Of a stretch of 13,046 bases of DNA, positions 1 through 5,795 are shown piece by piece. The notes under the pieces were generated by a model. It ran no database searches. It was not told the DNA's origin and saw nothing but the letters and a program-made list of their open reading frames with translations. The DNA is from JBAVEL01 sp049587715 (GTDB lineage Bacteria; Bacteroidota; Ignavibacteria; UBA10030; UBA6906), in NCBI GenBank assembly GCA_049587715.1, contig JBAVEL010000134.1, positions 1 through 13,046 of the forward strand. The letters are read 5' to 3'. Position 1 is the stretch's first letter. Each line of letters starts with the position of its first letter. The translations under genes and the position numbers were made by a program.

Positions 1-211
1 GTTCACGCCGGACCCGGTGCGCGCCTGGGAGGACGAATCCCAGGAGGAGCCCGAGCTGCGGGTGGGAGCCCGGGTCGTTCACGAGACGTTCGGACGGGGC
101 CGGATCACGGCCCTGGAAGGGAGAGGGGAGCAGAAGAGGGTCACGGTGGAGTTCGAGAGCGTGGGACGGAAGCTCCTCCTTCACCGGTTCGCCCACCTGC
201 GTCCCGGCTGA
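1..211 (+). CDS. UvrD/PcrA-type DNA helicase, C-terminal tail (5' truncated by window)
   Basis: The frame is open from base 2 to the TGA at 209-211, so this is the end of a gene that starts upstream of the window. The readable 69 residues contain an acidic linker (EDESQEEPE) followed by a small beta-barrel-like module: GARVVHETFGRGRI, then a short acidic turn, VTVEFESVGRK and a final LLLHRFAHL. This matches the tudor-like domain at the extreme C terminus of PcrA/UvrD superfamily 1 helicases. In the characterised family members that domain contacts RNA polymerase and supports transcription-coupled repair. The helicase motifs themselves lie outside the window, so PcrA cannot be told from UvrD or Rep. 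The next gene begins 31 bases downstream and may be co-transcribed. The same tail also occurs alone in a few CarD-like or unrelated proteins, which is the main alternative. Confidence 0.8.
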   Translation, partial: FTPDPVRAWEDESQEEPELRVGARVVHETFGRGRITALEGRGEQKRVTVEFESVGRKLLLHRFAHLRPG

Positions 212-242
212 GCTTGTGCGCGGGGACCATCACGGAGACGCC

Positions 243-1163
243 ATGGTCGAGCCAACGATGCGCGCGGTCCGGTTTCTGCTGAAGGCGGCGGAGGCAGTGT
301 GGTTCTATGCCCGGGGCATCGGGCGGAAGGTGAGGGATGACGATATCCTCTTCCTGTCGGCCGGCCTCGCCTTCAACGGCCTTCTCACGATGATCCCTCT
401 GATGCTCCTCTCCGCCTCCGCTCTGGGCATCTTCCTCAACACATCCGACGCGGGCATGCGGGAGCTGCACCAGATCCTGGACACCATCTTCCCCCCCCAA
501 CCGTTTGCCGTGAGCATCAAGGAGAGCATCCTCACGGTCGTGGCCGACATCATCGCCTACCGGACGTCCCTGGGAATCTTCGGGGTGGTCGTTCTGGTCT
601 GGACCGCAACATCGTTGTTCGATGCGCTGCGGAGCGTTCTGCATGTGATCTACGGGCTCCAGAGGACTCGCGGTCTCTTTGTGAGCATCCTCCGCCACGT
701 CGGCTTCGTGTTTCTGGTGTTCCTCCTGTTCCTTGCCACCACGCTCTCCCTCTGGGTGCTTTCCCTGGGGGAGGGGATCGCCGCGCGCACCCCTGCGCTC
801 GCCGCCCTGGACCTGCGGTGGCTGGGGGGAAGCATACCGACCGCGATCATCGTGGCTCTGACCGGTGTCATGTTCTACATCATCTACAGGCACATCCCCG
901 ACAGCCCTCCGCCGAAGGCGGCGGGTCTGATTTCCACGCTCACCACGACGGCCGTCTGGATCGTCTCGGGGAAGATCTTCGCGCTGTATCTCTCGGAGTT
1001 CTCCGCCATCGGGAAGATCTACGGCGCCTATGCCTTCCTTCTGGTTCTCCTGGTCTGGGTCTACTACTCCAGCATCATCTTTGTTTTCGGGGGGATGGTG
1101 GGGCAGATCTACTGGGAACGCCTCAAGCTGAAGGAAACCGGGCGGCTGGAGCGCTGGGTGTAG
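243..1163 (+). CDS. YihY/BrkB family inner-membrane protein
   Basis: 306-residue polytopic membrane protein of the YihY/BrkB family, once misnamed ribonuclease BN; its biochemical role is not established. About six hydrophobic segments are visible. Family hallmarks are an early conserved block (LSAGLAFNGLLTMIP), a central block (WTATSLFDALRSVLHVIY) and the C-terminal block (GAYAFLLVLLVWVYYSS followed by FGGMVGQIYWER). Length is normal for the family. I chose the ATG at 243 because GGAG at 234-237 sits 5 bases upstream. A GTG at 216 would add nine residues without a good ribosome binding site, and an ATG at 258 is also possible. The gene lies 31 bases after the helicase tail. The stop is TAG at 1161-1163, followed by a 166-base gap, so it probably ends that transcription unit. 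No catalytic motif is visible. Confidence 0.9.
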   Translation: MVEPTMRAVRFLLKAAEAVWFYARGIGRKVRDDDILFLSAGLAFNGLLTMIPLMLLSASALGIFLNTSDAGMRELHQILDTIFPPQPFAVSIKESILTVVADIIAYRTSLGIFGVVVLVWTATSLFDALRSVLHVIYGLQRTRGLFVSILRHVGFVFLVFLLFLATTLSLWVLSLGEGIAARTPALAALDLRWLGGSIPTAIIVALTGVMFYIIYRHIPDSPPPKAAGLISTLTTTAVWIVSGKIFALYLSEFSAIGKIYGAYAFLLVLLVWVYYSSIIFVFGGMVGQIYWERLKLKETGRLERWV

Positions 1164-1208
1164 GGAAGGCCTCCCCCGGATACCCCTTTTTCTCCTCCCG
1201 TGGGGCAA

Positions 1209-1241
1209 TTCTTACCGCCCCCAAGTCCGCCTCCGTAAGAA
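1209..1241. repeat. 7-bp inverted repeat upstream of mltD-like promoter
   Basis: TTCTTAC at 1209-1215 is the exact reverse complement of GTAAGAA at 1235-1241, with a 19-base spacer. The right arm ends 6 bases before the predicted -35 box at 1248. The position suits an operator or a weak transcript hairpin, but arms of 7 bases can arise by chance. Confidence 0.3.
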
Positions 1242-1247
1242 AATTGC

Positions 1248-1276
1248 TTGATTCTTCTCACAGCAAGGTTTATCTT
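1248..1276 (+). promoter_or_regulatory. Predicted sigma70-like promoter for the mltD-like gene
   Basis: TTGATT at 1248-1253 and TATCTT at 1271-1276 are separated by exactly 17 bases, inside a short AT-rich island in otherwise GC-rich DNA. Each hexamer matches the sigma70 consensus at four of six positions. Transcription would start near 1283, giving a leader of about 45 bases before the chosen ATG at 1330. If an ATG at 1285 were used instead, the message would be almost leaderless. Confidence 0.5.
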
Positions 1277-1282
1277 GGCGTG

Positions 1283-1295
1283 GCATGCGTCATGC
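1283..1295 (+). repeat. Small perfect hairpin at predicted transcript 5' end
   Basis: GCATG (1283-1287), CGT, CATGC (1291-1295) form a 5-bp stem with a 3-base loop, directly at the predicted transcription start. It also covers the alternative ATG at 1285. It could stabilise the 5' end of the message or act as a small operator, or be chance. Confidence 0.3.
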
Positions 1296-1329
1296 TGCAG
1301 GGATAGCTACGGAGAGCATACACGCTACT

Positions 1330-3528
1330 ATGAGAATCCAGGGGCTTTGCATCGCGGCGGGATTCGCACTGCTGTGGGCCGGGGGGTGTGCGGGGGGGGG
1401 GACCGCCCGGACGGGGCGGAACGCGAAGCCGGAGATGCCGCCGCCAATCGTGTTTGCGGAGGATCCGCCTGCCCCGCTCCCTGAGCCCGCGGGAGAGTAC
1501 GCAAGCAGTGATTCCGCGGTGGCCGCGCTGCTGGAACGGGCCCGCCAGCACTACCTGTCCGCTCGTGCAGCGGAGGAGACGGGCGACTCCCTCAGGTCTG
1601 CGGTGCAGTTCGAGCAGGCCATCGCGGTTCTGAACGAGCTGAGCTACTTTCCCGGCATCGAGGAGAACCAGGACTTCAACGACCTGAGCAACACGGTGGT
1701 GGAGGACTACGGGCAGTACATCGCCGACATTGGTTCCCTCGGGCCCGAGGCATCGGTGTTCGCTCTCCGGGAGAAACTGATCCAGCTCACCGAGGGCACC
1801 GATTCGCTGGCGGCCGGAAGCGGCATCGTCGCACCCGTGGAGACCGTTGTTCCCCTCGTGCTCAATCCCCTCGTGGAGCGAAGCATCGCCTTTTACCAGG
1901 GAAGGGGCCGCGAACACATGGAGCGGTGGCTCTTCCGCTCCGGCCGGTTCTTCCCGCTCATGCGGCGGATCTTCCGGGAGGAGGGCGTTCCGGAGGAGAT
2001 CATCCACCTTGCAATGGTGGAAAGCGGACTGAACCCCCAGGCCCGGTCCTGGGCCCGTGCCGTAGGGATCTGGCAATTCATGAAGGGGACCGGGCGTCTC
2101 TACGGGCTCCAGAGCAGTTTCTGGTTCGATGAGCGCCGGGACTTCGAGAAGGCCACCCGTGCCGCTGCACGGCACCTGCGGGATCTGCAGGCGGAATTCG
2201 GCGACTGGTACCTGGCGATGGCGGCGTACAATTCGGGTGCGGGAAGGGTGTACCGCGCCATCCGGAGGAGCGGAACCACGGACTACTGGGCAATGCTCCG
2301 CCACCTGCCCCGGGAAACCCGCGGGTATGTGCCCCAGTTCGTGGCCGTCACGTTGATAGCCATGAACCCGGGGGAATACGGCTTCGAGGGGGTCCCCCGT
2401 GCGGAGCCTGTCGCCTTCGACAGGGTGACGGTGGAGGGGTGTGTGGACATGGATGTGCTCGCCGCCTGCGCGGGGACCACGGAGGAGGAGTTGAGAGGAC
2501 TCAACCCCGAGCTGACGCAGTGGTGCACCCCGCCGGGCCCCGAAGGATATTCCCTGCGCGTCCCGGCAGGTGCCGCGGGGGCGTGGGAGATCCGGTATGC
2601 CGCGCTCCCCGATTCCCTTAAGAGGGAATACGTGGTGCACAAGGTGCGGCGCGGAGAAACGCTGGGCTCCATTGCATCGCGTTACGGCATCGCCTCTTCG
2701 ATCATCCGCGAGACGAACCAGTTGACGTCCCGGCGGAGCATCCGGATCGGAAAGGACCTGGTGATCCCCGTCCGGAGGGGCGGGATGTCGGCAGCATCCT
2801 TCCCCGGGCCCCGACGGACGGAAGAGCTCCGGCGCGCTGTTCCGGCAGAGCAGAGAAGCCGCCGCCTCCGGGCCGAGGCTCGGAGCACCCGGCCGGGAGG
2901 GGGGCCTGACAAGACCCGGGTCTCGTACAAGGTGAAGACGGGAGATACCCTGGGACACATTGCCGAACGGTTCGGTTGCCGTGCCGCGGACATCCGGAAC
3001 TGGAACGACATCCCGTACGGGCGCCCGATCCGGACGGGAGAGCTGCTGGTGGTGTGGACCGACCGGAGCACGGAGGGGGCCCGGACGCAGGCAGGTTCCA
3101 CCCCCCGGACGCAGGCCGTCCGGAGCGAAGAGCCCCAGGATGGATCCATCCGGCACGTGGTGCGGGAGGGGGACACGCTGGAGAAGATTGCGCGCCTGCA
3201 TGGGGTGCGTGCGAACCAGATCCGCCGGTGGAACAACCTCCGGACGAGCAGGATCTTCGCGGGCCGGACACTCCTGGTGTACCCCGAGGCCTCCGCAGTG
3301 GGCCCATCCATGAGCGCCCGCCGGAAGGAGGGCGGGCGGGGGGCGGTGGCGGAGGGTCGGATGCTGCACGTGGTGCGGAAGGGGGAGACCCTCTGGAGCA
3401 TCGCGCGGGCCTACGGATTGCGGGAGGAGCAGATCAGGCGCTGGAACTCCCTTCGCGGGCGTCTGATCCGACCGGGGCAGCAGCTCGTCGTCTATTCCGA
3501 CAGGCTTTCCACTTCCCTCGTTCCATAG
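1330..3528 (+). CDS. mltD: MltD-like membrane-bound lytic murein transglycosylase with multiple LysM domains
   Basis: 732-residue predicted lipoprotein that would cut peptidoglycan glycan strands, forming 1,6-anhydro-muramic acid ends. The N terminus is a lipoprotein signal with lipobox AGGC and Cys20. The SLT domain spans about residues 205-335. It carries the catalytic Glu231 in LAMVESGLNP, the GIWQFM block at 246-251 and AAYNSGAGRV from 298. A degenerate LysM-like module (about 366-414, LNPEL and LRVPAG) is typical of MltD. Four clear LysM repeats follow at about 434-481, 531-576, 607-652 and 678-724, joined by basic or Pro-rich linkers. E. coli MltD is much shorter (about 450 residues). 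I chose the ATG at 1330 because the signal peptide starts there; an in-frame ATG at 1285 would add 15 residues that spoil it. No close Shine-Dalgarno sequence is present; GGAG at 1311-1314 is 15 bases away. The gene appears monocistronic. Confidence 0.93.
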   Translation: MRIQGLCIAAGFALLWAGGCAGGGTARTGRNAKPEMPPPIVFAEDPPAPLPEPAGEYASSDSAVAALLERARQHYLSARAAEETGDSLRSAVQFEQAIAVLNELSYFPGIEENQDFNDLSNTVVEDYGQYIADIGSLGPEASVFALREKLIQLTEGTDSLAAGSGIVAPVETVVPLVLNPLVERSIAFYQGRGREHMERWLFRSGRFFPLMRRIFREEGVPEEIIHLAMVESGLNPQARSWARAVGIWQFMKGTGRLYGLQSSFWFDERRDFEKATRAAARHLRDLQAEFGDWYLAMAAYNSGAGRVYRAIRRSGTTDYWAMLRHLPRETRGYVPQFVAVTLIAMNPGEYGFEGVPRAEPVAFDRVTVEGCVDMDVLAACAGTTEEELRGLNPELTQWCTPPGPEGYSLRVPAGAAGAWEIRYAALPDSLKREYVVHKVRRGETLGSIASRYGIASSIIRETNQLTSRRSIRIGKDLVIPVRRGGMSAASFPGPRRTEELRRAVPAEQRSRRLRAEARSTRPGGGPDKTRVSYKVKTGDTLGHIAERFGCRAADIRNWNDIPYGRPIRTGELLVVWTDRSTEGARTQAGSTPRTQAVRSEEPQDGSIRHVVREGDTLEKIARLHGVRANQIRRWNNLRTSRIFAGRTLLVYPEASAVGPSMSARRKEGGRGAVAEGRMLHVVRKGETLWSIARAYGLREEQIRRWNSLRGRLIRPGQQLVVYSDRLSTSLVP
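1392..1401 (+). repeat. Homopolymer of ten G inside the lipoprotein start region
   Basis: Ten consecutive G follow the lipobox cysteine codon (TGT at 1387-1389) of the mltD-like gene, and a run of six G lies just before that codon (1381-1386). It encodes part of Ala-Gly-Gly-Gly. It is the longest mononucleotide run I found in the window; other runs reach 7 or 8. Slippage by one or two bases would frameshift the gene right after its signal peptide. It could also be a sequencing-error hotspot. Confidence 0.6.
2629..3501 (+). repeat. Four LysM modules encoded in tandem with linkers
   Basis: Within the mltD-like gene, four copies of a roughly 45-residue LysM module occur. Each opens with V-x-x-G-[ED]-T-L and has an I-A core, an I-R-x-x-N helix end and a closing I/L-x-x-G-x-x-L-V-V/I strand. 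Approximate base ranges are 2629-2772, 2920-3057, 3148-3285 and 3361-3501. Copies 2 to 4 share the I-R-x-W-N signature and are closest to each other, suggesting later duplication. LysM binds N-acetylglucosamine-containing glycans. Confidence 0.85.
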
Positions 3529-3533
3529 CGCCG

Positions 3534-3556
3534 GCCGGGGCCCGGCTTCCTTGACT
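3534..3556 (+). terminator. Weak terminator-like hairpin after the mltD-like gene
   Basis: GCCGG (3534-3538) and CCGGC (3542-3546) can pair over a 3-base loop, giving a GC-only stem just after the stop codon at 3528. It is followed by TTCCTTGACTTT, which is only moderately T-rich and overlaps the next promoter's -35 box. An alternative stem uses 3530-3534 with 3542-3546. It is plausible as a partial intrinsic terminator, not a canonical one. Confidence 0.35.
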
Positions 3557-3579
3557 TTCCCTCCGGGATGGGATATATT
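3551..3579 (+). promoter_or_regulatory. Predicted sigma70-like promoter of the five-gene surface cassette
   Basis: TTGACT at 3551-3556 and TATATT at 3574-3579 have a 17-base spacer. The -35 box matches TTGACA in five of six positions and the -10 box matches TATAAT in five of six. Transcription would begin near 3586, giving a leader of about 38 bases before the ATG at 3624. That leader is pyrimidine-rich and has no Shine-Dalgarno sequence. It has the same architecture as the promoter at 1248-1276. Confidence 0.65.
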
Positions 3580-3623
3580 GGCCTGCGCCGTCTCATCTCT
3601 TTTTCCGGGCAATCCCTGTCCCT

Positions 3624-5753
3624 ATGCGCATCCCTGCTGTGGGTGTGTTCGCCTTCCTGCTGGCCCTGGTCCTTCCGTGCGCCGCCGCGGGAGGTGAGGG
3701 CGCTCTGCCGGCCAAGCCGCTGGAGGATACGGACCGGAACTACACCAGCGTGGGGAATCTCCGCCTGACGGTGACAAACTTCGGAACTATCGGGACGCGG
3801 AATTCCTACTGGCCCGACCAGCCCTCCTGCGAATACCCCGCCGGGTCCCGGATCGAACATGTGTACCAGGGGGGCCTGTGGGTGGGAGGGGTTTCCCGGC
3901 TCTCGGGACAGACCCTGGTGTCCACGGGAGCCACGGACAGGGCCTCCGGAAACAGGATCGGCGCCGGGTACGAGTTCACCTCGGAGCTTGAGGCGGGCCT
4001 GACGGAGAGATCCTCGCTGCCCGAGTCCCGGTTCTACGACCCGGAGGCAATCAGCCACCAGGATTTCCTGGCCGTCTGTTCCGACCTGAACCGCCGCAAT
4101 CCCTCCACGGGAGACACGATTCCCGAACACACTCCCATGGGAATCGTAGTCCGCCAGAAGAGCTTCGCCTGGAACTTCCCCTTTGCCGATTTCTTCGTGA
4201 TCCTGAGCTATACAATCGTGAACGAAGGCGCCGACACCCTGGACGACGTGTATGTCGGTTTCTGGAACAACGCGGTTGTTCGCAACACGAACAACGTGAG
4301 ACCCGGCACGACGGGCTACTTCACGCAGGGGGGGAACGGATACACGGACTCCCTGCGGATGATGTACACCTTCGACTTCACGGGCATTCCCACGCCCCCG
4401 CCGGCCGACAGCTACATCGGCGTGCGTCTGCTGGGGGCCACGCCGTTTCCCCAGGGGGTGAGCCGGCTCGACAGCCTCCGGAGCCGCACCTTCTACAATG
4501 CGTGGATCTTCCGGCTGGAGGGAACGGGGGACGTTGCCTATTTCTCTCCCGCCGACGATGCCGAGAACATCGGGGGGGCGCGCAGCCGGTATGACCGCCT
4601 GCGGGCGTCCCTTCCCCGGAACAAGATCGACCCCCTGCGCCTGGCTCCGGGGAATTTCACGACCCTTCTGTCCACGGGGTCCTTCGGAACCCTGTATCCC
4701 GGCGACTCGATCAACGTGGCCTTCGGGGTGGTCTGCGCCCGGAAGGCGGGTTCGCTCCCCGCCGGCTCGGATCTGCCGGAGCAGAGGAGTACCCTGTATA
4801 CGAACGCCGGATTCTGCCAGCAGGCCTACGACGGGGAGGATGTGAACGGAAACGACTCCCTGGATGCCGGGGAGGACCTGAACGGAAACGGGGTGCTGGA
4901 CCGCTTCCAGCTTCCCCAGCCGCCCCGCCCGCCGAAGGTCCGGATCGAAGTGCAATCCCGCAGCGTGGCGCTCTACTGGGACAAGTCAACCTCGGAAGAG
5001 TCCATCGATCCCATCACACGCCAGCGTGATTTCGAGGGCTACAGGGTTTTCCGTTCCAACGCCGGGGCTGATTTCACGAGCCCCCAGGACCTGCTCCTCA
5101 CGCTGAGCCTGGCCGGCGAGTTCGACGTGCCCGGAAACGGCACGGGGTACAACACGGGATTCGGGAGTATTCTCCTGCCGGAGCCCAGGTACTTTCCGGG
5201 GGACTCGGTGGCATACTGGTACCGGTTCCCTCCGGCGGGGTCGGAGGTGCCGCACCTGAACGGGTGGCAGTATCTGTACGGAGTGGCGGCCTTCGACAGG
5301 GGAGACTCGGCGGCGGGCATCGAACCCCTGCAGAGCAAGGTGGAGATCCGCCGCGGCGTTCCGGGGACTCCACCCACGAGCGGACGGGAGACGGAGGTGG
5401 GGGTCTATCCGAATCCGTACTACGTGAACGCGGTCTGGGACGGGACGGGGGAACGGAACAGGAAGATCTACTTCACCAACCTCCCGCGCCGCTGCTCCAT
5501 CAGGGTGTACACCCTGGCCGGCGACATCGTGGCGGAACTGGAGCACGATGCCGCCTCGTATGACGGCTCCGGCATCGAGTGGTTCAGGCGGTTCGGGGGC
5601 ACGGACGAGGCGCCCGTATTTGCGGGCGGGGAGCATGCCTGGGACCTCATCACCAGGTTCGACCAGGCCATCGCCTCGGGGCTCTACCTTTTCAGCGTTC
5701 TGGATGCGGAAACCGGGGCGGTGAAACGGGGCAAGTTTCTGGTCGTCAAATAG
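3624..5753 (+). CDS. Exported protein with calcium-loop motif and variant T9SS-type C-terminal sorting domain
   Basis: 709 residues; function not recognised. A signal peptide is clear (MRIPAVGVFAFLLALVLP then CAAA). The N-terminal half contains YPAGSRIEHVYQGGLWVGGV and DDVYVGFWNNAVVRNTNN. I recall this style from large uncharacterised secreted proteins of FCB candidate phyla, but cannot name a family. Residues 406-426 form two Asp/Asn-rich loops (DVNGNDSLDAGEDLNGNG) like EF-hand or dockerin calcium sites. A fibronectin-III-like segment follows at about 436-580 (VALYWDKSTSEE, then FEGYRVFRSNAG). The tail from about residue 585 begins VYPNPYYVN, continues IYFTNLPRRCSIRVYTLAGD and ends ASGLYLFSVLDAETG then GKFLVVK, a variant of the T9SS sorting domain. 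The ATG at 3624 is the first in frame after the promoter and starts the signal peptide. It is the first gene of the cassette, followed after 42 bases by the next gene. Confidence 0.85.
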   Translation: MRIPAVGVFAFLLALVLPCAAAGGEGALPAKPLEDTDRNYTSVGNLRLTVTNFGTIGTRNSYWPDQPSCEYPAGSRIEHVYQGGLWVGGVSRLSGQTLVSTGATDRASGNRIGAGYEFTSELEAGLTERSSLPESRFYDPEAISHQDFLAVCSDLNRRNPSTGDTIPEHTPMGIVVRQKSFAWNFPFADFFVILSYTIVNEGADTLDDVYVGFWNNAVVRNTNNVRPGTTGYFTQGGNGYTDSLRMMYTFDFTGIPTPPPADSYIGVRLLGATPFPQGVSRLDSLRSRTFYNAWIFRLEGTGDVAYFSPADDAENIGGARSRYDRLRASLPRNKIDPLRLAPGNFTTLLSTGSFGTLYPGDSINVAFGVVCARKAGSLPAGSDLPEQRSTLYTNAGFCQQAYDGEDVNGNDSLDAGEDLNGNGVLDRFQLPQPPRPPKVRIEVQSRSVALYWDKSTSEESIDPITRQRDFEGYRVFRSNAGADFTSPQDLLLTLSLAGEFDVPGNGTGYNTGFGSILLPEPRYFPGDSVAYWYRFPPAGSEVPHLNGWQYLYGVAAFDRGDSAAGIEPLQSKVEIRRGVPGTPPTSGRETEVGVYPNPYYVNAVWDGTGERNRKIYFTNLPRRCSIRVYTLAGDIVAELEHDAASYDGSGIEWFRRFGGTDEAPVFAGGEHAWDLITRFDQAIASGLYLFSVLDAETGAVKRGKFLVVK

Positions 5754-5783
5754 GGTATTCCCGTTATCCATCATCATCAGGTC

Positions 5784-5788
5784 GGAGG
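5784..5788 (+). promoter_or_regulatory. Strong Shine-Dalgarno sequence before the OB-fold-like cargo gene
   Basis: GGAGG (within GGAGGGTGA) lies 7 bases before the ATG at 5796 and fixes that start. It is the only strong canonical ribosome binding site in the five-gene cassette; the other four starts have weak or no match. Confidence 0.75.
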
Positions 5789-5795
5789 GTGACTC

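Noticed and set aside
216..242. Upstream GTG at 216 as start of the YihY/BrkB gene
   Set aside because: It adds MRGDHHGDA with no ribosome binding site, whereas the ATG at 243 has GGAG five bases upstream.
1164..1195. Possible terminator after the YihY/BrkB gene (GGGAAGG/CCTCCCC then TTTTT at about 1188)
   Set aside because: The palindrome has a mismatch and no loop, and the T run is separated from it by about 10 bases, so it is not a convincing intrinsic terminator.
1285..1329. ATG at 1285 as start of the mltD-like gene
   Set aside because: It would put 15 polar residues ahead of an otherwise normal lipoprotein signal peptide and leave almost no 5' leader from the predicted promoter.
1270..3612. 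A 780-codon open frame on the minus strand opposite the mltD-like gene
   Set aside because: Its protein is a Pro/Arg/Gly/His-rich mirror of the real gene with no recognisable domain, while the + strand has a signal peptide, catalytic motifs and LysM repeats. GC-rich codon bias produces such antisense frames.
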